This document shows, piece by piece, positions 1 through 7,299 of a DNA stretch of 9,357 nucleotides (position 1 is the first letter of the stretch; every line of letters starts with the position of its first letter). Source of the stretch: WJMB01 sp964581465 (GTDB lineage: Bacteria; RBG-13-66-14). Below the pieces are notes generated by a model, which had not been told where the DNA came from, ran no database searches, and worked only from the letters and a program-made list of their open reading frames with translations. Position numbers and translations under genes: made by a program. Where the stretch lies: NCBI GenBank assembly GCA_964581465.1, contig CAZOOP010000067.1, forward strand, positions 1-9,357, given 5' to 3'.

Positions 1-43
1 CAAATCCATGTCCCCTTCCGCAAGAAACGTGCCAACGCCGGGC
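1..43 (-). repeat. Dispersed palindromic repeat, partial copy (left edge)
   Basis: Bases 12-43 are identical over 32 nt to the reverse complement of 3629-3660. Similarity continues to base 1 (14 of 18 positions match the loop of the other copy). Only one arm (19-39, CGCAAGAAACGTGCC and onward) and part of the loop are inside the window; the partner arm should lie just left of base 1. Read on the minus strand, the arm begins 56 nt after the stop codon of the penicillin-binding protein gene. This is almost the same spacing and orientation as the full copy after the gene at 2903-3574. The identity is seen directly; a role in 3'-end formation or mRNA protection, as for REP-type palindromes, is inference. 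Confidence 0.85.
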
Positions 44-95
44 CGGGGCGGGTTGATGGGCGTTAGGGCGGCGGCGGAGGGCGGGCGGGTACCGG

Positions 96-2534
96 TTAGT
101 TTTCTTCCTCCGGGTACATGTACTCGACGGACTCTCCGCCGCTGATCTCGGTGGCGTCTTCGGTTAGCCAGTCGCGGGAGCCCGAGCCGTGCAGGTCGCA
201 GAACTGGAGGGGCTCGGTGCCCTCGATGAAGTCCTCGGCGATCTTGCGCGGGCAGTCCGGAGTGGCCAGCAGGCCGGTGTCGGCGCAGACGGTGTGGCGG
301 ACCAGGCGCAGCCCCTCGGGCAGGGTGAAGGGCTCCTCGGGGTAGTCCTGGAGCACCTCGGCCATGTAGTCGCTCCAGAGGGGGACGGCGTGGGATTCTC
401 CCGTGGCGTTGTAGCCCAGGGTGGTGTGGTCGTCGAAGCCTACCCAGACGGCGGTGCAGAGTTGGGGTACGTAGCCGATGAACCAGCAGTCCTCGGCGTT
501 GTTGGTGGTGCCGGTCTTGCCGGCGCAGTCGCGTCCCAGGGTTCGGGTGGCGCGGCCGGCGGTGCCCTGGGTGGTCACCCCATGCATCATCGAACGGATA
601 ATCGCCGCGGTCTCCTTGCGCAGGGCCACCTCGGCCCGGGGAACGACCTCCTTGATGGTGTTGCCGTCGCGGTCCAGAATGTAGCGGATCGCCGTGGGCT
701 CGACGTGGATGCCCAGGGTGGCTATGGTGCCGAAGGCCGAGGCCATCTCGAGGGGGGTGACCTCGGAGGAGCCCAGGGCGATGGAGTAGGTGTGGGCGAT
801 GGGCGAGGTGATCCCCATGCGCTGGGCGTAGGCGCGCACGGGCTCCACGCCTATCTGCAGGATCAACCGCGCGGCCACCAGGTTGATCGACATCGCCATG
901 GCGGTGCGGAAGGTCATCGGCTTGCCCGAGTAGCCCAGCGAGTAGTTGTGAGGCGCCCAGACGACGCCGTCGGCGTTGATGACGAAGGGCTTGTCGAGCA
1001 TGACGTCGGCGGCGGAGTAGCCGGAGTCGATGGCGGCGGTGTAGACGAAGACCTTGAAGGCCGAACCGGGCTGGCGGCGGGCATAGACGGCGCGGTTGAA
1101 CTGGCTCTCGTTGAAATCGGAACCACCCACCATGGCTTTGATGAAGCCGGTGCGCGGGTCGATGGTCACCAGGGCCGCTTGGGGATAGGGCTCCTTCTCG
1201 AGGGCCAGGTCCACCCGTCCCGCCGAGCGGGCCAAACTGACGACCTTGACCGCGATGGTCGAACCCACCTGGATTTCGACCTCGGGCGGGTTGGGCCAGT
1301 GCCAGTAGAGGGGGGTGATGTCGATGCGCCCGACCAGGTCGTTGCCCAGATCGATGTAGGCGTACTCGTCGTCGCGTTCGAGAACACGGCCCTCGCGGAT
1401 TTGTCCCAGCTCGAGCTCGTCGATGGTCAGCCCGTCGTCGTAGCGGCGGGGTTGGTAGTTCCAGCGTTGCTGGACCCGCTCCAGCCCGGCGGCGACGTGT
1501 TTTTCTGCGATGCGCTGCATCCCGAGGTCCAGGGTGGTGTAGACCTGCATCCCGGACTGATAGACGGCGTTGGAGCCGTACTCGCGCTCCAGTTCGGAGC
1601 GGATGTACTCGATGAAGTAGGGGGCCAGTTGCTCGGAGCGTCGGCGTTGGGCCAGCTCGAGGGGCTGGGCCGCCGCCCAGGCCCGCTCCTGCTCGGTGAT
1701 GACTCCGGTCTCGGCCATCAGCCACAGCACGGTGTTGCGGCGCCGCTTGGCCCGGTCCGGATTGAGGTAGGGCGAGAAGCCACCGGGGTTCTTGGGCAGA
1801 CCGGCCAACAACGCCGCCTCGGGCAGGGTCAGCTCGCCCACGTGTTTGTTGAAGAAGGTGCGCGCGGCGGCCTCGACGCCGTAGCAGCCGTGGCCATAGT
1901 AGATCTGGTTGAGATAGAAGTAGAGGATCTCTTCTTTGGAGTAGCGCTTCTCGATCTGGACGGCCAGGATGGCCTCGCGGATCTTCCTGACGTAGGTTTT
2001 CTCCATGGTCAGGAAATAGTTGCGGGCGAGCTGCTGAGTGATCGTCGAAGCGCCCTGGATCTTGGCCCCGGCGATGATGTCGACGACGGCGGCCTCCATG
2101 GTGCGGTAGAGGTTGACGCCCCAGTGGTCGTAGAAGCGCTGGTCCTCGACGGCCAGGGTGGCTTGGAGCAGGTTCGCCGGCATCTCGGAGAGCGGCACGA
2201 CGTAGCGTCGCTCGACCAGGAAGCTGGCGATCAGCTCGTCGTTGGCGTCGTATACCTCGGTGGGCAGGTAGCTGTCGAAGTCCCACAGACCGGAGATCTT
2301 GGGCAGGTCTTTCGAGAAGCCACTGATCAGTCCCAGACCGACGCCGCCGATGAAAAAACTGGAGACGACGACGATGATGATTGCGGTGTGCCAACTGAAG
2401 GCCCGGGGCTTGTCGATGATGTTGCCCTCGAGGTCCCGCCGCGGGGCCGGTCTGCGGAACAGGCCCTTGAAGAACTCACCGATGCGGCGAAGGGTGCGGC
2501 GGAAGAAGCCGGGCTTGGCGTGATGGGCGCTCAT
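96..2534 (-). CDS. Class A penicillin-binding protein (PBP1A type), bifunctional transglycosylase/transpeptidase
   Basis: An 812-residue protein that polymerises lipid II into glycan strands and cross-links the peptides at the outer face of the cytoplasmic membrane. A basic cytoplasmic tail (residues 1-48) precedes one membrane helix (about 50-70). The GT51 domain follows, with EDQRFYDHWG at 130-139 (catalytic Glu130), GASTITQQLARN at 161-172 and the KIREA...QIE block at 184-195. A linker/OB-like region of about 380-450 precedes the transpeptidase domain, which has the SxxK motif SAFK at 491-494 (nucleophile Ser491), SIN at 549-551 and KTGTT at 673-677. The C-terminal tail has cysteines at 750, 761 and 779 and ends in an acidic stretch. 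All catalytic motifs are present and the length is normal for the family, so it should be functional. The start at 2534 has a GAGG (2545-2548) ten bases upstream and a near-consensus promoter at 2630-2658. The symbol mrcA/ponA is possible, but the paralogue cannot be fixed from sequence alone. Confidence 0.96.
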   Translation of the reverse strand: MSAHHAKPGFFRRTLRRIGEFFKGLFRRPAPRRDLEGNIIDKPRAFSWHTAIIIVVVSSFFIGGVGLGLISGFSKDLPKISGLWDFDSYLPTEVYDANDELIASFLVERRYVVPLSEMPANLLQATLAVEDQRFYDHWGVNLYRTMEAAVVDIIAGAKIQGASTITQQLARNYFLTMEKTYVRKIREAILAVQIEKRYSKEEILYFYLNQIYYGHGCYGVEAAARTFFNKHVGELTLPEAALLAGLPKNPGGFSPYLNPDRAKRRRNTVLWLMAETGVITEQERAWAAAQPLELAQRRRSEQLAPYFIEYIRSELEREYGSNAVYQSGMQVYTTLDLGMQRIAEKHVAAGLERVQQRWNYQPRRYDDGLTIDELELGQIREGRVLERDDEYAYIDLGNDLVGRIDITPLYWHWPNPPEVEIQVGSTIAVKVVSLARSAGRVDLALEKEPYPQAALVTIDPRTGFIKAMVGGSDFNESQFNRAVYARRQPGSAFKVFVYTAAIDSGYSAADVMLDKPFVINADGVVWAPHNYSLGYSGKPMTFRTAMAMSINLVAARLILQIGVEPVRAYAQRMGITSPIAHTYSIALGSSEVTPLEMASAFGTIATLGIHVEPTAIRYILDRDGNTIKEVVPRAEVALRKETAAIIRSMMHGVTTQGTAGRATRTLGRDCAGKTGTTNNAEDCWFIGYVPQLCTAVWVGFDDHTTLGYNATGESHAVPLWSDYMAEVLQDYPEEPFTLPEGLRLVRHTVCADTGLLATPDCPRKIAEDFIEGTEPLQFCDLHGSGSRDWLTEDATEISGGESVEYMYPEEEN

Positions 2535-2629
2535 GGATGTCGAACCTCACTGGGAAGGTTGGTCGCAGTCGGTTGGCGTCCCCCGCTGGCGAACCTGCTG
2601 CCGACCTTGCTGTCGACTCGAACGGGTGC

Positions 2630-2658
2630 ATTATAACGGCGGGGCGCTCCACGGTCAA
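2630..2658 (-). promoter_or_regulatory. Sigma70-type promoter of the PBP gene
   Basis: On the minus strand, TTGACC (2658-2653) and TATAAT (2635-2630) are separated by exactly 17 nt. This is one mismatch from the sigma70 consensus. Transcription would start near 2623, giving a leader of about 90 nt before the start codon at 2534. It is the only strong promoter seen upstream of the PBP gene. Confidence 0.8.
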
Positions 2659-2687
2659 TCCGGCCCGGCGAACATGGCCTGTCTAAG

Positions 2688-2716
2688 ACCGACTTCAAAG
2701 CGCTTCACAAGTCGGT
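2688..2716. promoter_or_regulatory. Nested palindrome between divergent promoters, candidate operator
   Basis: ACCGACTT (2688-2695) and AAGTCGGT (2709-2716) form a perfect 8-bp inverted repeat with a 13-nt spacer. Inside the spacer, AAGCGCTT (2698-2705) is itself a perfect palindrome, almost co-centred with the outer arms. The site lies 29 nt upstream of the minus-strand -35 box and 40 nt upstream of the plus-strand -35 box. It could therefore bind a dimeric regulator acting on both genes. The symmetry is seen; binding is inference and no regulator gene is present in the window. Confidence 0.35.
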
Positions 2717-2756
2717 TGTTGTTGCTATAAAACCCTTTGGATACTCGACTTATACC

Positions 2757-2785
2757 TTGACTTAACAGCGACGGAGGGGTATAAT
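2757..2785 (+). promoter_or_regulatory. Sigma70-type promoter of the DUF5683-like gene
   Basis: TTGACT (2757-2762) and a perfect TATAAT (2780-2785) are separated by 17 nt, one mismatch from consensus. Transcription would begin near 2792, giving a leader of about 110 nt before the ATG at 2903. It points away from the PBP promoter, so the two genes are divergently transcribed. Confidence 0.8.
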
Positions 2786-2902
2786 CCACCGATATTTCCT
2801 CATCGTCGTGAACGCTCTTTTCTATACCGTTCTCCGACCGCGCGAGGTTCCCCCATCGGCTCCAACATTACAAGCCTGCTACGAAGGCTGGTCTCCAAGG
2901 GG

Positions 2903-3574
2903 ATGCTCCTGCTCTGCCTGCTCGGACGCCCCGCCTTTGCCCAGGACGCTCCGCCCGATTCCGAAGCCGGCGGGGAACCGGAATCCGGGGTTGCCTCGGA
3001 ATCCATCGAGCGAAGCGGGGATGAGGCGGTCGAAACGGTCGAGACGGACGCCCCCAATACAGAAGAAACCACCGAGCCCGCCGTCGAGACTCCAGCCCCC
3101 TGGAAGCCCGACCCCGTCGGTGCTCTATGGCGCTCCGGCCTCCTGGCCGGACTGGGTCAGTTCTACAACGAACAGTGGCTCAAAGGCGCACTGCTTATGG
3201 GCTGCGAGGCCTTCACCGTCTATCACCTCGTCCACTACGCCGTCGAGGCCGGACGTGAACTCGAGGCCGGCCGGGAAATCGATATCCCCGAGGGGCTGGA
3301 TTCCCCCCAGATCGACGAACTGCGCGAGAAACGCGACGACCACTTCGTCGCCTACGAGGACCACCGGGTGCGCTACGAGACCTACATCTGGCTCACCGCC
3401 CTGGTGATCGTCTACTCCATGCTCGACGCCTATGTCGACGCTCACCTATGGGACTTCGAAGTCGACGAGGACCTGGACGACTCCTCCGCCCTCGATCTCG
3501 AGCTGGTTCCCTGGCTGGGTCCCGACGACGACGGCGGCTGGTGGGCCGGACTGGGCCTGGAGCTAAGCTTCTAG
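2903..3574 (+). CDS. Small exported protein with DUF5683-like domain, function unknown
   Basis: Encodes 223 residues. A hydrophobic start ends in a signal peptidase I-like site (PAFA-QD, cleavage after about residue 13). A low-complexity Glu/Pro/Thr-rich acidic linker (about 15-66) follows. The conserved-looking core is ALWRSGLLAGLGQFYNEQWLKGA (in two pieces, about 74-96), a charged middle (115-160), a hydrophobic helix (about 161-172) and the motif DAYVDAHLW (175-183). This 'GLGQxYN...KG...DAYVDAHL' layout matches DUF5683-type envelope proteins as I remember them; no reaction is known. The C-terminus ends in an alternating GLGLELSF strand, which could suit the outer membrane. The ATG at 2903 gives an unusually short signal peptide with no basic n-region. 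The frame is open upstream, where it would encode SLLRRLVSKG just before Met1, so the true start may be an upstream non-ATG codon. The gene is probably monocistronic, under the promoter at 2757-2785. Confidence 0.8.
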   Translation: MLLLCLLGRPAFAQDAPPDSEAGGEPESGVASESIERSGDEAVETVETDAPNTEETTEPAVETPAPWKPDPVGALWRSGLLAGLGQFYNEQWLKGALLMGCEAFTVYHLVHYAVEAGRELEAGREIDIPEGLDSPQIDELREKRDDHFVAYEDHRVRYETYIWLTALVIVYSMLDAYVDAHLWDFEVDEDLDDSSALDLELVPWLGPDDDGGWWAGLGLELSF

Positions 3575-3628
3575 CAGGCCGACCGCAAGCGATCTCCGCC
3601 AAACCCTTCGTACGGCGAACGCGATCCC

Positions 3629-3711
3629 GCCCGGCGTTGGCACGTTTCTTGCGGAAGGGGGCGCTGATTTGTCGGACCGGCGCGCGACGGCGCAAGAAAC
3701 GTGCCAACGCC
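3629..3711 (+). repeat. Dispersed palindromic repeat, full copy
   Basis: Two perfect 21-nt inverted arms (3633-3653, GGCGTTGGCACGTTTC..., and 3691-3711) enclose a 37-nt loop (3654-3690). The left arm, its GCCC flank and the start of the loop recur identically at 12-43 in inverted orientation. The arms lie 58 nt beyond the stop codon of the gene at 2903-3574. There is no T-run after the stem, so it is not a standard intrinsic terminator. A REP-like extragenic palindrome, a small MITE, or a 3' mRNA-stabilising hairpin are the options. The arms and the copies are seen; the role is inference. Confidence 0.9.
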
Positions 3712-3900
3712 TCGCCGCTGGAGGCACGGCGGTTATCGGGTCGCGAGGGCCGGTTTGGCGGAGGTCGCCGGACGATCCGGCGGAGGAATACGTGGGTGAG
3801 GGGCGCTGTCGGGGCCGGGGCGGTGATATCGACCGTTCCAACAGGCCGCGTTCCCAAGTGGTCGTACCCGGTGGTGGGCTGGATACGGAAGGGATGCGAG
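3712..3900. other. Intergenic stretch with a small hairpin
   Basis: Together with 3575-3632 this gap holds no gene that I can support. Besides the palindromic repeat it contains one compact hairpin, CGCCGGA-CGA-TCCGGCG (3766-3782), with no T-run after it. GGAAGG (3888-3893) lies a few bases before the GTG at 3901 and may have been the ribosome binding site of the decayed gene that follows. I saw no convincing sigma70 promoter here. Confidence 0.5.
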
Positions 3901-4780
3901 GTGGATAGAGTAACGGGTGGCTTGAAGACTGGTAGAGGACTCGCGGTGGTGATAATTATCTTCTGTCCACCAGTCGTTCTGACGCTGATCGCCGGCTGCG
4001 GGACGCCCGGCGGTTCAGCGGGAGTTGATGATGGTTATGAACTTGTCTACGAGGGTCCGGAACACCACCAGGTCTGGTGGCCCGAGGTCGACGCCGACGG
4101 CGGGATGCTGCTTTGCGAGCGTCAGATCAACACCTACCCCCTCTCCGACGGCGGCCGCGCGCGGGAATCGTTCCCGAACCGACCCGGGATTACTGTCTCT
4201 GTGTAATAATGACCCTGGACCTGGCTACGGGGGAGACCCGTCGGCTCACCACCGGTGAACCGCTGATCTGGTGGTACGACACTTTCGCCGACGGCGAGCG
4301 CGCCCTGGTCGGCTACGTGGAGGATGAGCAACACCGTACCAGGATCATCGATCTGACCACGGGGCGATCGTCGAGCTCGAGCACGCCCGCGGGTACAACA
4401 GCGGTTATCTTAATCTGACCACCGACGAGGGCCACTACTACGCCCTGACCTACACCGGCGAATCGCCCTCGGGGTAGCGCATCTTCCGTCATCCCGTCGA
4501 GGCCGGCGAAACCTGGCTCTTCGACGCCCCAGGTTAGTACGACGGCTTCATCCGGTTGTTCAACCTGTCCCCCGACGGGACGGAGCTGCCGGCCAATATC
4601 GGACACTGCTTCGACAATCGCACATAACTCCAGGAACTGCCCGACGGTCCTCCCCGGATGATCGTCGACGACGAGCCCTACGTCAGCGAGATTCGCTGGG
4701 CCGCCGACGGGTATGTCTACTTCTGCAAGAGGGCTATCTGCGGCGATACCGACCCTAACCCCAACATAACGAGACGACTG
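3901..4780 (+). pseudogene. Decayed lipoprotein with beta-propeller-like (TolB/PD40-type) repeats
   Basis: Starting at GTG 3901, the first frame encodes a lipoprotein signal peptide. It has a basic n-region, a VVIII hydrophobic core and the lipobox LIAGC with Cys33, followed by a propeller-like domain (YELVYEGPEHHQVWWPEVDADG). That frame stops at 4206. Coding sense resumes in the next frame (DLATGETRRLTTGEPLIWWYDTFADG, about 4170-4365) and again in a third frame from about 4366 (VELEHARGYNSGYLNL). Both shifts fit single-base deletions, the second in a G-run at about 4362-4365. The third frame has stops at 4475 (TAG), 4535 (TAG) and 4625 (TAA), yet propeller-like phrases (FNLSPDG, IRWAADGYVYF) continue to about 4735. 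No stop remains before gyrB, so the 3' end also seems truncated or rearranged. A surface-anchored propeller protein is the likely ancestor; the substrate is unknown. Sequencing error alone would not explain five lesions. Confidence 0.8.
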
Positions 4781-7216
4781 ATGCCCGACAAGCAACTGCC
4801 AAAGAGTGAAGAGAACAAATACACGGCGGAGAACATCCAGGTCCTGGAGGGCCTGGAGGCGGTCCGCAAGCGCCCGGCGATGTACATCGGTTCGACGGGC
4901 GATCGCGGCCTGCACCACCTGGTCTACGAGGTTGTCGACAACTCCGTCGACGAAGCCCTGGCCGGCTACTGCGACCGCGTCGAGATCACCATCCACCCTG
5001 ACAACTCGGTGACGGTGCTTGACAATGGTCGCGGCATCCCGGTGGGGATTCACAAGCGCGAGAACCGCTCCGCCCTCGAGGTTGTCATGACGGTCCTCCA
5101 CGCCGGAGGCAAGTTCGACGACAAGACCTACAAGGTCTCCGGCGGCCTCCACGGCGTCGGCGTCAGTGTGGTCAACGCGCTGTCGGCTTGGTGCATGGTC
5201 GAGAGTCGGGTCGAGGGCAAGATCCACCACCAGCGCTACGTCCGCGGCCTGCCCCAGGGGCCGGTCAAGGTCATTGGTAAGACTAAGAAAACGGGAACCA
5301 AGACCTCCTTCCTGCCCGATTTTCAGATATTCAAGGAGACGGAGTTCAGCTTCGACGTGCTGGCCAAGCGGCTGCGCGAGCTGGCTTTCCTCAACAGCGG
5401 CCTGCTGATCGTGCTGGAGGACGAGCGTGACGGACGGCGCAAGGAGTACCGCTACGACGGCGGCCTGGTCGAGTTCGTCAAACACCTCCAGGCCGGTCAC
5501 AGCGTGATCTATCCGGCGCCGATCCATATCTCCGGCGAGCGCGGGGCCGAGGACACCGATGAAACCGGGGCCTTCTCCCTGGAGCTGGCGATGCAGCACA
5601 ACGACGGCTACTCGGAAAACATCTTCAGTTTCGCCAACAACATCAACACCGAGGAGGGCGGCACCCACCTCACCGGCTTCCGCACCGCCCTGACCCGGGT
5701 AACCAACGACTACGCCCGGACCCACGGCCTGCTGAAGAAAGACGCCTCGGCGTTGTCCGGCGAGGACATCCGCGAGGGCCTGGCCGCCGTGATCAGCGTC
5801 AAGCTTGGCAACCCCCAGTTCGAGGGCCAGACCAAGACCAAGCTGGGCAACTCCGAGGTGCGCGGCCTGACCGAGCAGATTGTCGGTGAGTCCCTGGGCG
5901 ATTATTACGAGGAGCATCCCGATGTGGCCAAGGCGATGATCGGCAAGGCCCTGGAGGCCTCACGGGCGCGGATGGCGGCGCGCAAGGCCCGCAACCTGGC
6001 TCGGCGCAAGAGCGCCCTGGATTCGCTCAGCGCCCTGCCCGGCAAGCTGGCCGACTGCTCGGAACGCGAGCCCGAGAACTGCGAGCTCTATCTGGTCGAG
6101 GGCGATTCCGCCGGGGGCTCGGCCAAGCAGGGTCGCGACCGGCGCACCCAGGCGATTCTGCCCCTGCGCGGCAAGATCCTCAACGTCGAGAAGGCCCGCC
6201 TGGACAAGATTCTCTCCAACAACGAGATCGCCACGATCATCACCGCCCTGGGCACGGGCATCGCCGACGAGTTCGACATCGGCAAGCTACGCTACCACAA
6301 GGTCATCATCATGACCGACGCCGACGTTGACGGCAGCCACATCCGCACCCTGCTGCTGACCTTCTTCTACCGCTGGCTCAAGCCCCTGCTCGAGCAGGGC
6401 TACATCTATATCGCCCAGCCGCCGCTCTACCGCGTCAAGCGCGGCCGCGAGGAGTTCTACATCGACAGCGAGGCCGAGATGGACCGCCTGCTGCTCGAAC
6501 TGGGCTGCCGCGGCGCCAGCGCCACCATGGATAAGCGCGAGCTCACCGAGGACGAGCTATACGAGCTGGTCCGCCTGCTGCGCCGCGTCGAGATCTGCTA
6601 CCATCAGCTCGAGCGCCGGGGCCTGGACATCGACGAGTTCCTGGGCTTGGAGCGCGAGGGCCGCCTGCCCCGCTACTACCTGCGCGATCCCGACAGCGGC
6701 GAGGTCGCCTACGCCTACACCGAGGAAGAGCTGGGCGAGCTCGAGGAGCGCGCCGAGGCCGAGGAGGAGCTGGCCGATCTGCTCGGAGAGCGCTCGGGGG
6801 ATTCGCGTAGCCGCGAGCCCGAGGAGTTGGGCGAGGCCCTGGAGATGATGGAGCTGGCGCCCAAGCTGGCCGCCTTCGACCTCGACCTCTTCAACGTCGA
6901 GCGCCCCGGCGTCACTCTCAACCTGGGCAAGGACCAGGTGCGCAGTCTCAAGCGGCCCATCGAGCTGCTCGAGGCCCTGCGCTCCGCCGGGCTCAAGCAG
7001 TTCTCCATCCAGCGCTACAAGGGCCTGGGCGAGATGAACCCGGATCAGCTCTGGGAGACCACCATGGACCCGGCCTCGCGGACGCTCTTGCGGGTCAGCG
7101 TCGAGGACGCCATGGCCGCCGAGGAGACCTTCAGCGTACTGATGGGCGAGAAGGTCAAACCCCGCCGCGACTTCATCCGCAGCCACGCCCTCGAGGTCTC
7201 CAACCTGGACGTCTAA
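4781..7216 (+). CDS. gyrB: DNA gyrase subunit B
   Basis: An 811-residue ATPase subunit of type IIA topoisomerase; with GyrA it introduces negative supercoils into DNA. The GHKL ATPase domain has YEVVDNSVDEA at 49-59 (catalytic base Glu50, Mg-binding Asn54), DNGRGIP at 81-87 and the lid GGLHGVGVS at 121-129. QTKTKL (350-355) supplies the transducer lysine. The TOPRIM domain has EGDSAGGSAKQGRD at 440-453, PLRGKILNVE at 461-470 and DADVDGSHI at 513-521. An acidic insert of roughly 165 residues (about 565-735) separates TOPRIM from the tail motif YKGLGEMNPDQLWETTMDP (746-764), as in Gram-negative GyrB (E. coli 804 residues). The ATG at 4781 is chosen because conserved GyrB sequence starts close after it. 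The frame stays open to 4658, but those 41 codons are the tail of the upstream pseudogene. The ribosome site is weak (GAG at 4771-4773), and no clear own promoter is visible; it may lie inside the pseudogene. Confidence 0.98.
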   Translation: MPDKQLPKSEENKYTAENIQVLEGLEAVRKRPAMYIGSTGDRGLHHLVYEVVDNSVDEALAGYCDRVEITIHPDNSVTVLDNGRGIPVGIHKRENRSALEVVMTVLHAGGKFDDKTYKVSGGLHGVGVSVVNALSAWCMVESRVEGKIHHQRYVRGLPQGPVKVIGKTKKTGTKTSFLPDFQIFKETEFSFDVLAKRLRELAFLNSGLLIVLEDERDGRRKEYRYDGGLVEFVKHLQAGHSVIYPAPIHISGERGAEDTDETGAFSLELAMQHNDGYSENIFSFANNINTEEGGTHLTGFRTALTRVTNDYARTHGLLKKDASALSGEDIREGLAAVISVKLGNPQFEGQTKTKLGNSEVRGLTEQIVGESLGDYYEEHPDVAKAMIGKALEASRARMAARKARNLARRKSALDSLSALPGKLADCSEREPENCELYLVEGDSAGGSAKQGRDRRTQAILPLRGKILNVEKARLDKILSNNEIATIITALGTGIADEFDIGKLRYHKVIIMTDADVDGSHIRTLLLTFFYRWLKPLLEQGYIYIAQPPLYRVKRGREEFYIDSEAEMDRLLLELGCRGASATMDKRELTEDELYELVRLLRRVEICYHQLERRGLDIDEFLGLEREGRLPRYYLRDPDSGEVAYAYTEEELGELEERAEAEEELADLLGERSGDSRSREPEELGEALEMMELAPKLAAFDLDLFNVERPGVTLNLGKDQVRSLKRPIELLEALRSAGLKQFSIQRYKGLGEMNPDQLWETTMDPASRTLLRVSVEDAMAAEETFSVLMGEKVKPRRDFIRSHALEVSNLDV

Positions 7217-7249
7217 GCGCCGGAATCCACCGCCGATGATCCCCATCCG

Positions 7250-7288
7250 AAAAGGGACCGCCCCGGGGCGGCCCCTTTTGCATTTTTT
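7250..7288 (+). terminator. Rho-independent terminator after gyrB, probably bidirectional
   Basis: AAAAGGGACCGCCCC (7250-7264) pairs with GGGGCGGCCCCTTTT (7265-7279) with one A-C mismatch, followed by six T residues at 7283-7288. It begins 34 nt after the gyrB stop codon. Read on the minus strand, the same hairpin is followed by TTTT (7253-7250) and lies just after the stop codon of the convergent lipoprotein gene, so it may end both transcripts. Confidence 0.9.
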
Positions 7289-7299
7289 GACGATAGATG

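Noticed and set aside
189..2636. 815-codon open frame on the plus strand, antisense to the PBP gene
   Set aside because: The translation is low-complexity Gly/Val/Asp-rich with no domain, as expected from the complement of GC-rich codons. The minus strand carries all PBP motifs.
2808..3407. GTG-initiated 199-codon frame just after the transcription start, overlapping the DUF5683-like gene
   Set aside because: The product is Pro/Ser/Arg-rich without a domain. The overlapping frame from 2903 has a signal peptide and a conserved-looking core.
3448..3900. Upstream extension of the pseudogene frame through the palindromic repeat
   Set aside because: The translation is Arg/Gly-rich and crosses the repeat. 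The lipoprotein signal peptide fits a start at GTG 3901.
4150..4640. Programmed frameshifting or stop-codon recoding in the gene upstream of gyrB
   Set aside because: Two shifts and three stops with no slippery-site or stem-loop pattern, and TAG and TAA both serve as normal stops in neighbouring genes. Decay is simpler.
4313..5917. 534-codon open frame antisense to gyrB and the pseudogene
   Set aside because: It is a mirror of strongly conserved gyrB coding sequence, with no recognisable motifs.
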